A DNA stretch of 64,000 nucleotides from JACVRN01 sp963715565. GTDB lineage: Bacteria; Acidobacteriota; Blastocatellia; Pyrinomonadales; Pyrinomonadaceae. The stretch is from contig OY970256.1 in assembly GCA_963715565.1 (NCBI GenBank), positions 3,224,001 through 3,288,000 of the forward strand, read 5' to 3'. Both the position numbers and the translations under genes were made by a program. This document shows, one piece after another, positions 43,092 through 52,336 of the stretch. Positions within the stretch are counted from its first letter, which is position 1. Each line of letters begins with the position of its first letter. Below the pieces are notes generated by a model that was not told the DNA's origin, ran no database searches, and saw only the letters and a list, made by a program, of their open reading frames with translations.

Positions 43092-44081
43092 GTGGAACGG
43101 GAAAACGATGCTACGGAGACTACTGCTGCGCCGGAGACCGAGACTCTCGTGTTCGGCGTTGACGCGGTTGACGCGGGAGCGCGTCTGGATGCTTACATAG
43201 CCGCGCGCATAGAAGGTTGGAGCCGCGCTCGCCTGCAACGCCTGATTGAAGACGGCGATGTGCTAGTCAATGAGGGCACGTCTAAATCCTCTTACAAGCT
43301 GCGCGCGGGCGATGCGGTGGAAGTCGAGCTAATCGCGCCGCCGCCTTCCGCAGAGTTCACACCGGAAAATATTCCCGTCACAGTCGTACACGAAGACGAA
43401 GACATCATCGTCGTCAACAAACCCGCAGGTCTCGTCGTGCATCCGGCGGCGGGCGTCCCGTCAGGCACACTCGCCAACGCGCTCGCCTATCATTTTCAAA
43501 ATCTCCCACAAACCTCAGGCCGCGCGCGTCCCGGCATCGTCCACCGTCTTGACCGCGACACCTCGGGCCTCATGGTCGTCGCCAAAAATGAAACGGCGCA
43601 CGAAAATCTTCAGGAGCAATTCAGAGAGCGCGGCGTTTTCAAGTCTTACGTAGCGCTCGTTCACGGTCGCGTCAAAGAAGAAGAACAGAAGGGCCGCATT
43701 GACGAACCCATCGGGCGCGACCCTTCGCACCGCACGCGCATGGCCGTCGTGCGCAATGGTCGCCCCGCGCTCTCCATCTACCGCGTGCGCCACAGTTATG
43801 ACCGCTTCACGCTCCTCGACGTCGAGATTAAAACCGGGCGCACCCACCAGATTCGCGTCCACATGGCCTTTATCAAGCACCCCGTCGTCGGCGACGAACT
43901 CTACGGCGGCGGGCGCGACAAAGCCATACAGGACGCCAAGCTCCGCACACGCATTCAATCCCTCGGTCGCCAATTCCTCCACGCCGAACAGCTAGGCTTT
44001 CGTCATCCCCGCACCGGAGAATACTTACGCTTCCGGGAACCACTCCCACCTGAGCTAACGGAATTCCTCTCCGCTCTATAG
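43092..44081 (+). CDS. rluD: 23S rRNA pseudouridine synthase (RluA/RluD family)
   Basis: Converts uridines in the 23S helix-69 region (RluD type) to pseudouridine. 329 residues: an N-terminal S4 RNA-binding domain (about 28-75; RLDAYIAARIEGWSRARLQRLI read in parts) and a catalytic domain with HRLDRDTSGL, catalytic D154, plus GRTHQIRVHMAF. An N-terminal extension of about 20 acidic residues precedes S4. Start GTG at 43092, 22 bases after the lgt stop. The next gene converges and ends 14 bases away without room for a terminator. RluD rather than RluC/RluA is favoured by the lspA neighbourhood and S4 domain. Confidence 0.92.
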   Translation: MERENDATETTAAPETETLVFGVDAVDAGARLDAYIAARIEGWSRARLQRLIEDGDVLVNEGTSKSSYKLRAGDAVEVELIAPPPSAEFTPENIPVTVVHEDEDIIVVNKPAGLVVHPAAGVPSGTLANALAYHFQNLPQTSGRARPGIVHRLDRDTSGLMVVAKNETAHENLQEQFRERGVFKSYVALVHGRVKEEEQKGRIDEPIGRDPSHRTRMAVVRNGRPALSIYRVRHSYDRFTLLDVEIKTGRTHQIRVHMAFIKHPVVGDELYGGGRDKAIQDAKLRTRIQSLGRQFLHAEQLGFRHPRTGEYLRFREPLPPELTEFLSAL

Positions 44082-44095
44082 CCGCCTCCCGCCTA

Positions 44096-46585
44096 TCACT
44101 CCACCGACTTCTCTCGTGCATACTTAGCCCGAATTGCTTCCGCCCGGGCCTTCATCTCTGCCGCCTCAACATCTCGCTGCGTCTTGCGTAGAAGATCGGC
44201 ATAGTTCTCCAAAACCGTAGCCACATCAGGATGGTCTGGCCCCACCGCTTTCTCAAGGATGGTCAGTGAATTCTTGAATAGCGGCTCAGCCTCAATGTAT
44301 CTACTCTGAATGCGATAGAGTCCTGCCAAGTTGTTGAGGCTCTGCGCCACGTCGGGATGGTCTGGCCCCAGCGCCCTCTCTGAGATAGACAGTGCGCGCT
44401 GGAGTAGCGGTTCGGCTTCGATGTACTTCCCCTGATTATAATAGAGCAAAGCCAAGTTGTTGAGGCTTGTGGCAATGTTGGGGTGGTCTGGCTCAAAGGT
44501 CTTCTCGTGGATAATAAGCGAGCGCTTGTATAATGGCTCGGCTTCAGTGTATTTACTCTGAGCGCGATAGAGCGCAGCCAAGTTGTTAAGGCTTGTGGCA
44601 ATGTTGGGGTGGTCTGGCTCAAAGGTCTTCTCTCTGATGGTAAGCGAGCGCTTGTATAGCGGCTCGGCTTCACTATACCTGCCTTGCACATAATAGAGCA
44701 CAGCTAAGTTGTTGAGGCTTGTGGCAATGCTAGGATGGTCTGGTTCCAAGGTTTTCTCTTTGATGATAAGCGAGCGCTTATACAGCGGCTCGGCTTCAGC
44801 ATATTGGCCTCGTTGTTTACTATAGAAAGCCGCTTGGTTGAGAAGTTGCATTGCCTCTTCAAGCGTGATGTCCCATTCCTCAATAAGCTTTGAAGCAGCT
44901 TTTGCATGAGGAAGGAGACGCTCGCATAACGGCCAATCCTTAAACTCCACATACGGGAACGCTTGATTCAACGCACGGACAGTATGTTCGGCCCAGAGCC
45001 GTTGTGTATCTGTGTCCATACCGTCTTTCAAGACCTCTTGCACGAGGCGATGAATATTGTAGGTTTGCGAATCGCTGTCGAGGCGTATGAGGGAGTAGCG
45101 GGTCAGCGGCTCCAGCACTTGATTGAGCAGGAGCGGGTCATCATCCACGTCGGCCAGCACCGTTGAGACTGCCTCGCCGAGTTCCGTCTTCCCCATTGTT
45201 ATCAACTCAAGAGGAATGCTGTCGGGACTCAGGAAGGCGCTCAGGTGAAGGAGGTCGGATGAGGCTTCAGATAGTTTCTCTACTTCGCTGAAGTTCATGG
45301 CCCACGTCGTTAGGACGGATTCCGGATATTCGCTTGCGACGGGGCGGGATTCTTGCAGTAGCTTCAGGCGGCGTTTGCCGTAACTGGTGAGGTAATCCTG
45401 AAAGCGTGCCGTATTCGCCATGATGTAGGCTCCGGCCTGTTCGAGCGCGAGCGGTAGGTAGCCGAGCGCTTCCGCGATTTGCGCCGCCGCTTCCCGTTGC
45501 GCGGGGTCGTCGTCCTCGCGGCCTGTGCGTGTGAAGAGAAATTTCAATGCCTCGTCGGGCATCATCGTTTCCATCTTGATAGGCTTTGCGATTCCCACTC
45601 TGTCGAAGACATGAGCACGCGAGGTCAGCAAGATGTGGCCCTTCGGATTGTGCGGGCGAAAGTCTTTAAGCAACTCAAGCTCGTCGGCGTTGTCGAAGAT
45701 GAGTAGCCAGCCGTCGTTGTTTTCGAGCCAGCGATTGACGGCCTTAACAATATCGTCGGAGTTCTGGGCGTCCTTCTCCGGCAAATCCAGAAGCCTTGCT
45801 ATCTCGACGAAGCTCGTGCTTAAAGAAAGGCGTGAATCGGCTCTGACCCAGAAGACGGCTTTGTAATCGTCGCGGAAGCGGTAAGCATACTCTATCGCGG
45901 TCTGTGTCTTGCCGATGCCGCCGAGGCCGCTGATGGCTTGCGACAGTGCCGTCGCGCTTGTCTTACAGAGCGTGTCATGCAGGTCTTTCAGAATCTCTTC
46001 GCGCCCTGTAAAGAAGGGATTGCGCTCGTAAGGCAAGTTCGCCACTGATGTAGCGAAGAAATTTTGTTTAGGTTGGCGCGACGGTAGCTTTCGGAGTTTG
46101 CCAAGTGGCTGCTTCAGATAGCGTGGCTGGTTGGTGAGATAGCGATAGAGATTTTCGTAGCCTTCTTCCGTTTGAGCGCGATAATATGCGACGCCCTGCA
46201 AAATGGTGGGGATGTGATTGACCTCGCCCGATTCGAGCAGCACGGGAATAAACTTTGTGTTGTTAGCCCCCAGATTGTAAATGTATTGATTGATGAGATG
46301 GCCTTCCCAACGGACGCCGAGACCTGTGTCCGGCTTTTCTTCTCCCATCACGCGGCGATTAGATGTCTCCGTGCAAATCATTAACACGAAGTCCGTATCG
46401 CGTATCTGCTTGTCAGTCCACCCCGGCCAACCTTCCGGTGGCGAGACTTCATATTGATCCAGAATGCAATCAAGCCCATCGGCGCGTAGACGGTCTGATA
46501 GCTCGCGCACACGGTCGGCGTGTTCCGGTGAATCGTGGCTGTAGCTGATGAAGACTTTCGGATGGTCGGGTTCGGTGAGAGCCAT
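44096..46585 (-). CDS. SEFIR-NB-ARC-TPR STAND protein (NLR-like)
   Basis: An 829-residue signalling ATPase. SEFIR/TIR-like domain at 8-150 (KVFISYSHDSPEHADRVREL, ILDQYEVSPPEGWPGW, TDFVLMICTE), NB-ARC at about 190-480 with P-loop GLGGIGKT (220-227), Walker B WLLIFDNADE (293-302) and LGYLPLALEQAG, then six 42-residue kinesin-light-chain-type TPRs (about 588-820; DHPNIATSLNNLA). This is the architecture of plant/animal innate immune receptors and bacterial STAND antiphage sensors. Start ATG at 46585 with AGGAG; it lies 13 bases after the stop of a Ser/Thr kinase gene, so the pair is an operon. The SEFIR effector could act as an adaptor or NADase; catalytic Glu not certain. Confidence 0.9.
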   Translation of the reverse strand: MALTEPDHPKVFISYSHDSPEHADRVRELSDRLRADGLDCILDQYEVSPPEGWPGWTDKQIRDTDFVLMICTETSNRRVMGEEKPDTGLGVRWEGHLINQYIYNLGANNTKFIPVLLESGEVNHIPTILQGVAYYRAQTEEGYENLYRYLTNQPRYLKQPLGKLRKLPSRQPKQNFFATSVANLPYERNPFFTGREEILKDLHDTLCKTSATALSQAISGLGGIGKTQTAIEYAYRFRDDYKAVFWVRADSRLSLSTSFVEIARLLDLPEKDAQNSDDIVKAVNRWLENNDGWLLIFDNADELELLKDFRPHNPKGHILLTSRAHVFDRVGIAKPIKMETMMPDEALKFLFTRTGREDDDPAQREAAAQIAEALGYLPLALEQAGAYIMANTARFQDYLTSYGKRRLKLLQESRPVASEYPESVLTTWAMNFSEVEKLSEASSDLLHLSAFLSPDSIPLELITMGKTELGEAVSTVLADVDDDPLLLNQVLEPLTRYSLIRLDSDSQTYNIHRLVQEVLKDGMDTDTQRLWAEHTVRALNQAFPYVEFKDWPLCERLLPHAKAASKLIEEWDITLEEAMQLLNQAAFYSKQRGQYAEAEPLYKRSLIIKEKTLEPDHPSIATSLNNLAVLYYVQGRYSEAEPLYKRSLTIREKTFEPDHPNIATSLNNLAALYRAQSKYTEAEPLYKRSLIIHEKTFEPDHPNIATSLNNLALLYYNQGKYIEAEPLLQRALSISERALGPDHPDVAQSLNNLAGLYRIQSRYIEAEPLFKNSLTILEKAVGPDHPDVATVLENYADLLRKTQRDVEAAEMKARAEAIRAKYAREKSVE
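44200..44830 (-). repeat. 126-base tandem repeat array coding TPRs
   Basis: Six tandem units inside the STAND gene. Two neighbouring units share a stretch of about 50 identical bases (44459-44508 and 44585-44634). High DNA identity between units indicates recent duplication. Confidence 0.75.
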
Positions 46586-46598
46586 CTCTACTTTCTCC

Positions 46599-49139
46599 TT
46601 ACGGGTGGACGTTGAGGCGTCGTACAAGGTCTGCGAAGCGCGGGTCGGAGCGCAGAGAGTCGAAGCGTGGGTCTATGTTGACGAGGACGAGACCGGGATG
46701 GCGTTCTTCGAAGGCGCGTTCGAGCCACTGGAATGCCTGATCTTTGTCGCCGAGACCGGTGTAGACGGCGGCGCGGAAGTAGGGCAGCACGTAGCGCTGC
46801 CGGGAGATGTCGTCCAGCTCTTGCAGAATCTTGCGCGCTTCATCCTTGCGGCCCGCTACTGCCAGCGCGTGCCCGAGCGAGGCGATGACTTCGGGCGAGT
46901 CGTTTGAAAGCTTGCGCGCAAGCTCCAATTCGATGACGGCCTCGCGGTACATCCCCTTCTGAATCAGCGTGCGCCCGAGGTATTGATGCGGGACGAAGAA
47001 CTGCTCGTCGAGGCTGATGGTTTTTTTCAACTGCTCGGTCGATTGGTCGAACTGGCGCGCGTAGTAATAGTGCAGGCCCAGGTTGGCGTTGATGATGCGA
47101 GAGAGCGGGTCAAGCTCCTGCGCGCGTTTAATCTCGCGTATGGATTCGTCGAAGCGGCCCATCATGACCAAGTAGGACGCGTACCATTGATGCGCCGTCG
47201 CGTAGTTCGGATTCAATTCGATGGCGCGTCGAAACTCTCTATCAGCGGCTTCCCAGTCCCAGGCGTAGGCCATCTTGACGAAGGCCAGCGAGGTGTGGCC
47301 TTCGGCCAGGTTGTCGTCAAGCCTTAAGGCAGTTTGGGCAGCGGCTTCGGCACGCGGGAAAGCTTCGCGCGGCGCGAGCACAGAATAATCTCCGAGCATG
47401 GCGTAGGAATCGGCAAGGCCCGCGTAGGCGAGCGCATAACCGGGGTCTGTATCAATCGCTTGTTGAAATAGGTCCAGGCCGCGCTTGAAACCGTCGGGCG
47501 TGCGCTTGTTCCAGTAATAACGACCCTTCAGGTAGAGCTGGTAGGCTTCCACGTTGTCTGTGTAGCGTTTGACGAGACGCTGTTTCTCCTCGCCGGATAA
47601 ACGCAAGCGCAGGGATTCGGACAAATCTTTAGCCATCTGATCCTGCACGGTGAAGATGTCCGTGAGGCGGCTCGTGTACTGCTTGCCCCAGATGTGCGTG
47701 TTGTCGCGCGCGTCCACCAGCTCCACGCTGATGTTGAGCGAGTCGCCGCGCTGCGTGACGCGGCCCGTGAGCACGGCTTCAACACCTAGATCACGACCGA
47801 CAGCGCGCGGGTCAACTTCCGTTCCCTTGTAACGAAAGACGGAGCTGCGCGACATGACGCGCAAACCCGGAACCTGCGAAAGACTGTTGATGAGACTTTC
47901 GGTGATGCCGTCGGAAAGATATTCAGCTTCGGGGTCGCCCGCCGCGTTTGCCAGAGGAAGCACCGCCACGGAATGTATGGACCTCTGGCCTCGACTGAAA
48001 TAGACGAGACCGGCAACTACAGCCGCCCCGATGCTTGCAACCGCAAGGAGCGCGAGCAACACGGCGCGCTTGTTGTTTTTGATTCCGGTGACGATGTATT
48101 CGGCGGATGATGCTGTGCTCAAAGCAGGCGCGGGTTCCGGCGTTCTGCGTGCGGAAGATGATGAAGAACCTGTGACGGTTCGCTCGCTCGCAGATGAACG
48201 TGCGCGACGTCGGCTCTCGACCGTGTCCGTGTCGTCGTCCTCGTCGTCCGATTGCATGGACTGGCTGAGCTTGGCCTCGAACTCTAAATCCTGCTTGAGC
48301 CGCTTGAGGTCTATCAGTAGGTCGCGCGACGTCTGGTAACGCTCGTTGCGGTCTTTGGTGAGCGCCTTGGTCGTGATGCGTTGCAACTCCTGTGGGACAT
48401 CCAGACTGTAGCGCGTGAGCGGCGACGGCTCGCGGTTGAGAATCGAAGCGATCATGTCGCTGCGGGTCAAACCGGAAAAGGGAGGACGGCCCGCGAGCAT
48501 CTCGTAGAGCACACAGCCCATGCTCCAGATGTCTGCGCGCACGTCGGCAGGGATGCCGCGCGCCTGTTCGGGCGACATGTAGTTGTAAGTGCCTATGACC
48601 GCGCCGGGGTCCGTGACACCCATCGGCCGGGTCGCGGCCTGTGCGTTGTCCCCCTCGCTCGTTTCGCTTTCGACCAGTTTGGCAAGCCCGAAGTCTAAGA
48701 CTTTAACCAGATGGTCCTGGCGAATCATGATGTTCTCGGGCTTGATGTCGCGGTGGACGACTCCGGCGCGGTGCGCTGCGTCGAGCGCCGAAGCGATTTG
48801 AACGGCGATGTCCAGAGCCTCAAGCGCTTTGATTTCCGTCTCGGCGATGTGGTCGCGCAAAGTCACGCCGTCTATGAATTCGGCAGCGATAAAGGGCGTC
48901 GTGTCGGCGTGGCCTATGTCGTAGATGGTGACGATATTCGGATGATTGAGATTGGAGGCGGCGCGCGCTTCCTGTTCAAAGCGGCGCATGCGCGCTTCGT
49001 CTTCGGCAAATACCGGCGGGAGAATCTTCAAGGCCACGCGGCGGCCAAGGCGCGTGTCTTCCGCCAGATAGACTTCGCCCATCCCGCCCTCGCCGAGCTT
49101 TTCCACAATCCTGTAATGCGATTTCGTCTGGGAAATCAT
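46599..49139 (-). CDS. Membrane Ser/Thr protein kinase with FlgO-like and TPR domains
   Basis: A Hanks-type kinase of 846 residues from the ATG at 49139. Kinase domain 10-290: GEGGMGEV glycine loop, K38, VVHRDIKPEN with D131, DFG at 149-151, GTYNYMSPEQARG. An acidic Ser-rich juxtamembrane segment, one transmembrane helix (VLLALLAVASIGAAVVAGLVYF), then a periplasmic TolB/FlgO-like domain (SVAVLPLANAAGDPEAEYLSDGI in parts; VEAVLTGRVTQRGDSLNISV) and about nine TPRs. This layout is common in Acidobacteria. The kinase gene precedes the STAND gene by 13 bases; joint function is plausible. A TTG at 49151 is an alternative start. Confidence 0.92.
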   Translation of the reverse strand: MISQTKSHYRIVEKLGEGGMGEVYLAEDTRLGRRVALKILPPVFAEDEARMRRFEQEARAASNLNHPNIVTIYDIGHADTTPFIAAEFIDGVTLRDHIAETEIKALEALDIAVQIASALDAAHRAGVVHRDIKPENIMIRQDHLVKVLDFGLAKLVESETSEGDNAQAATRPMGVTDPGAVIGTYNYMSPEQARGIPADVRADIWSMGCVLYEMLAGRPPFSGLTRSDMIASILNREPSPLTRYSLDVPQELQRITTKALTKDRNERYQTSRDLLIDLKRLKQDLEFEAKLSQSMQSDDEDDDTDTVESRRRARSSASERTVTGSSSSSARRTPEPAPALSTASSAEYIVTGIKNNKRAVLLALLAVASIGAAVVAGLVYFSRGQRSIHSVAVLPLANAAGDPEAEYLSDGITESLINSLSQVPGLRVMSRSSVFRYKGTEVDPRAVGRDLGVEAVLTGRVTQRGDSLNISVELVDARDNTHIWGKQYTSRLTDIFTVQDQMAKDLSESLRLRLSGEEKQRLVKRYTDNVEAYQLYLKGRYYWNKRTPDGFKRGLDLFQQAIDTDPGYALAYAGLADSYAMLGDYSVLAPREAFPRAEAAAQTALRLDDNLAEGHTSLAFVKMAYAWDWEAADREFRRAIELNPNYATAHQWYASYLVMMGRFDESIREIKRAQELDPLSRIINANLGLHYYYARQFDQSTEQLKKTISLDEQFFVPHQYLGRTLIQKGMYREAVIELELARKLSNDSPEVIASLGHALAVAGRKDEARKILQELDDISRQRYVLPYFRAAVYTGLGDKDQAFQWLERAFEERHPGLVLVNIDPRFDSLRSDPRFADLVRRLNVHP

Positions 49140-49218
49140 ACAAGAAGGCAAAAGGTAAGAAAAAACGTAAATCGTAAATGGTAAATCGTGAATGGAAGAA
49201 CCGCTTTTTTTCTATTTA

Positions 49219-50160
49219 ACCCAAGTTGCCAGTTATTGAATGAACGCCTTATCAACTTGATAAGCAAACAAGAACAGACTGATTTTCAAGATAAAGCCTG
49301 AGAGCGTGGTCGCATGTATCTTCTTGGGAAACAACTTCGTGATTTCACCAAAGACCGTTTCAATGCGACGGCGCAACCACTGTTTGTAATCATGCAGAGG
49401 CGGCACATCGCGCCTCTTCGAGTTGCGTTTGCGTCCGACAAGCAAGCGCACGCCATCGCTCTCTGCAAGCGCATCTTCCCATTCGTAATAAGTGTAGGCC
49501 GCGTCTGCCGCCACATCTGCCCCATCTGGCAAAGCGAGCGGCAAAGCCGCCATCCCTTCAATGTCGGAGAGGCTGCCGGGCAGGACAGAGAACTCAACCG
49601 GCACGCCTGCGACCGTCACTATCACTTGCACCCGCACGCCAAAGAAGTAGCGGCGTTTGCTCGCCAGATAGCCGCGAAACTCTGCGCCTTGCATGAGTCG
49701 ACAGCGCGGGATACGAATGTTGTCGCACACGGCAATGGGAAAGGAATCCAGACTATAACGACTCTCCACGTTCAACTCCTTGATCGTCATCCCCAACTGG
49801 TGAAAGACCAACTCGATCAGTTCACTGAGCCGGGAGAGTCGGCGCGAGAGCCGCGAGCGACTCAGCATCCGAGGCATCATGCCGGAGGAATGCAGAAAGC
49901 TGCGTGCTCGTTCAAAGTTGCCGCCAAAGAAGAGCATCGCAACAATGGCGGTCGTCACCACTTCCGAGTCAGAGAACTCGGCGCGCGAGTCCTCGCTGTG
50001 CTGCATAGCCTTGAGCAGGTCATCAATGAAACAGTATATTGCCAGTGTACGGTCGTACATGCGAGAAGTCCTTTCCTTTGGCTTTTTGTTTGGCAACAAA
50101 AGTTTAGGAAAGGGCTTTTCGTTTTCAAAGAGCAGCCAAGCTCTAACTAGCAACTTGGGT
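49219..50160 (-). mobile_element. IS982-family insertion sequence
   Basis: Ends in the 11-bp terminal inverted repeat ACCCAAGTTGC (49219-49229) and its complement (50150-50160), flanked by 6-bp direct repeats TATTTA (49213-49218 and 50161-50166). Single transposase gene. Complete copy, apparently recent. Confidence 0.88.
49233..50060 (-). CDS. IS982-family transposase
   Basis: DDE transposase of 275 residues that mobilises the surrounding IS. N-terminal segment EFSDSEVVTTAIVAMLFFGG is the IS982 hallmark; catalytic acids appear in SLDSFPIAVCDN, DVAADAAYTYYEWE and RRRIETVFGEITK. ATG at 50060 preceded by AAGGAAAGGAC. Reading frame intact, so possibly active. GC content and codons differ little from the host. 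Confidence 0.9.
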   Translation of the reverse strand: MYDRTLAIYCFIDDLLKAMQHSEDSRAEFSDSEVVTTAIVAMLFFGGNFERARSFLHSSGMMPRMLSRSRLSRRLSRLSELIELVFHQLGMTIKELNVESRYSLDSFPIAVCDNIRIPRCRLMQGAEFRGYLASKRRYFFGVRVQVIVTVAGVPVEFSVLPGSLSDIEGMAALPLALPDGADVAADAAYTYYEWEDALAESDGVRLLVGRKRNSKRRDVPPLHDYKQWLRRRIETVFGEITKLFPKKIHATTLSGFILKISLFLFAYQVDKAFIQ

Positions 50161-50177
50161 TATTTACTATTTACGAT

Positions 50178-50928
50178 GGCTCTAGAGAAGCAAACTTGAT
50201 CTAGAGCGGGTGTTTTTCAAGTAGCTTGAGCAACAAACGGCTCAAGTCTTTGTTCCGGTTATTGAACCTATACTCGCACTCCTTTAGGTGCAAGTAGAAG
50301 GTGCGCGCTGAGACTCCGTTGAACTTCTGAAGCCTGCGCTTAGCAAAGCTCCAGAAACTCTCAATGCCATTGACGTGATGTGTGCCTTGCACGAACTCGT
50401 TTTGACCATGATTGACTCTGAAGTGCTTCGAGTAGCCGACATCTACCAAGCCGTCATAACCGCGCCAGCCATCAGAGTTGATGATCGCTTGGGGAGCTAC
50501 ACGGCCACGAATAATGGCCTGCAAAGTAGCTTTCTTGCAGTCTGGCACGACCTCGGTATAAACGCAGCCATTACGCTTGAAGATGCCGAAGACGATGGTC
50601 TTGCCACTGGCCCCACGACCACGCTTGCCTCTGACACGTCGAGCACCGAAGTAGCTTTCATCCACTTCGACTTCGCAAGAGGAGAAGGGCGAAGCGCGCT
50701 CGCATTCTTTGGCGATGCGGACTCTCATTCTGAGAAAGATCGTGGTCACGCTGCGGCGCGAAAGTCCTGTCAATTGAGCCGCGTCACTGGCTGTCAAATC
50801 GAGGGCGAAGTGGCGCACAAGTTGACGAAATTTACGCTCGCTAATTTTCGACCGCCTGTAATAGCGGTTTAGCTGTTGCATGTCAGTAGCTTAGCACTTT
50901 CAATCATGTGCTTTGCTACTCTAGAGCC
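50178..50928 (-). mobile_element. IS1595-family (ISXO2-like) insertion sequence
   Basis: Terminal inverted repeats GGCTCTAGAGAAGCAAAC (50178-50195) and the complement of CTTTGCTACTCTAGAGCC (50911-50928), 16 of 18 matching. Flanked by TTACGAT on both sides (50171-50177, 50929-50935), either a target duplication or two heptamer units. Inserted 11 bases from the TATTTA repeat flanking the IS982 element. Confidence 0.85.
50201..50881 (-). CDS. IS1595-family transposase (ISXO2-like)
   Basis: A 226-residue transposase with the ISXO2-like domain: helix-turn-helix N-terminus (LTASDAAQLTGLSRRSVTTIF), first catalytic Asp in VEVDESYFGARRVRGKRGRG, second in IINSDGWRGYDG, and the terminal THHVNGIESFWSFAKRR motif, where Asn/Glu completes the DDE/N triad. 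The N-terminal zinc-ribbon of longer IS1595 members is absent, as in short ISXO2-like members. Full length between its inverted repeats; probably functional. Confidence 0.88.
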   Translation of the reverse strand: MQQLNRYYRRSKISERKFRQLVRHFALDLTASDAAQLTGLSRRSVTTIFLRMRVRIAKECERASPFSSCEVEVDESYFGARRVRGKRGRGASGKTIVFGIFKRNGCVYTEVVPDCKKATLQAIIRGRVAPQAIINSDGWRGYDGLVDVGYSKHFRVNHGQNEFVQGTHHVNGIESFWSFAKRRLQKFNGVSARTFYLHLKECEYRFNNRNKDLSRLLLKLLEKHPL

Positions 50929-51197
50929 TTACGATTTACTATTTACCCGCTCTTCGCCTACAGCCGCGTCATTGTAGCATCGAGGATAATCATCAGACCA
51001 CAGGCTTGCCTTCACACGCGCTGCGCCCGTTTATCTCAAATGTTACGCGGGAGTTATGAGCTTTTCGCGGGCGCTTGATATACTGTAGCGCGACTTGTGA
51101 GGCATGCGTGTTTGAAAGCAACTACGGTTTGCGCTTATGGCATCAAACCCGCGTGCGGCGAGACCCGTTTTGCCCGTTCAAGCATTAACAGAATTTC

Positions 51198-52241
51198 ATG
51201 CGCTTCCTTAATTCAGCAGTTATGTTACTTGTACGTTTTTTTCTGCTCACGATGGCCGTTGCCGTCACAGGCTACGTCTGGTCCAACGCTCCCACTTCCG
51301 CAATAGCGCAGCAAAGACAGCAGCCCGCGCGCCCAAGCCCTACGCCCGACCGTCCGGATACGCTCACCGTCACGATTCGTGAAGTGCGTTTGCCCATCAC
51401 CGTGCTCGATAAAAAGGAGCAGCCTGTGACGGGGCTGACGCTCAGCGATTTCATCGTTCTCGAAGACAAGGTTCAGCAGCAAATACGCTCCTTCTCGGAC
51501 GAGAAGGTGAGCCAGCCTGTTTACGTCGGCGTCTTGATGGACACTTCGTCATCCACTGCGGGCAAGCTCAAGTTTGAGCAGGAATCCGCCAAGGACTTTA
51601 TGTACGCCGTCGTCAGCACGCGCAAAGACCGCGTCGCCTTTGCCACCTTCGACGACGACATTGTTCTCAGGCAGGATTTCACGACCAAGCTGGACGACCT
51701 TGACAAGGCCGTTGACAGTATAAAAAAGCCCGGCAAGCAGACGGCGCTCTATGATGCCATCTGGCAATTCTGCGACGAGAAGATGCGTGGGGTTCCGGGC
51801 CGTCGCGTGCTGGTCGTGATTACGGACGGCGATGACACCTACAGCCGCGCGACCTTGCGCGAAGCCATAGAGATAGCCCAGCGCACGGAGACGATCATTT
51901 TCGCCGTCTCGACCAAGGCGGGTCTGTCGGGTTCCGTGCCCGGCACAGAGATGGGTCAGGTCAAGGACGGCGGCGACAAAAAGTTGACGCAGCTTAGCGA
52001 AGAGACGGGAGGCTCGGCGTTTTTCACGGGCGACCGCCTCGCGCTCGAACGCTCCTTTATGAAGATTTCCAAGCAGCTTCGCGCGCAGTATCTGATAACT
52101 TACAAGCCTACGAACGATAAATACGACGGCAGCAAGCGCAACATAGAGGTCAAGCTCGTCAACAAGCGCGACGGCTATAAGATTAAGACGCGGCGCAGCT
52201 ATCCTGCGGTCTCCGACAGCGTGCTTGCGCCGTCGCAGTAA
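51198..52241 (+). CDS. Secreted VWA-domain protein (acidobacterial VWFA-related)
   Basis: A 347-residue exported protein: signal peptide (residues 8-38), a Pro-rich spacer, a small beta domain (VRLPITVLDKKEQPVTGLTL in part, SDFIVLEDKVQQQIRSF), then a VWA domain with complete MIDAS D115-T-S-S-S in GVLMDTSSSTAG and VVITDGDDTYSRA for the distal Asp. The C-terminal YLITYKPTN and KIKTRRSY strands are typical of the acidobacterial VWFA-related family. Followed 96 bases later by a second such gene; likely operon. Metal-dependent ligand binding is expected; ligand unknown. Confidence 0.9.
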   Translation: MRFLNSAVMLLVRFFLLTMAVAVTGYVWSNAPTSAIAQQRQQPARPSPTPDRPDTLTVTIREVRLPITVLDKKEQPVTGLTLSDFIVLEDKVQQQIRSFSDEKVSQPVYVGVLMDTSSSTAGKLKFEQESAKDFMYAVVSTRKDRVAFATFDDDIVLRQDFTTKLDDLDKAVDSIKKPGKQTALYDAIWQFCDEKMRGVPGRRVLVVITDGDDTYSRATLREAIEIAQRTETIIFAVSTKAGLSGSVPGTEMGQVKDGGDKKLTQLSEETGGSAFFTGDRLALERSFMKISKQLRAQYLITYKPTNDKYDGSKRNIEVKLVNKRDGYKIKTRRSYPAVSDSVLAPSQ

Positions 52242-52336
52242 GATTTTCAGTGTCCCGCGCGCGGCGAAGTTGTCCAGAGCGGCTCGTCGCTTCCCGTATG
52301 ACACCCGGACCCGGCACACGTTTTTTGAGGGTAAGA

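Larger units (their letters stand above)
49166..50947. repeat. Heptamer hairpin (GTAAATC word) split by two insertion sequences
   Basis: Left arm 49166-49197 (GTAAATC, GTAAATG, GTAAATC, GTGAATG). The right arm is broken: TATTTA at 50161-50166, TTTACGAT at 50170-50177, and TTACGATTTACTATTTAC at 50929-50947. Removing both IS elements restores a continuous arm. Confidence 0.75.
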
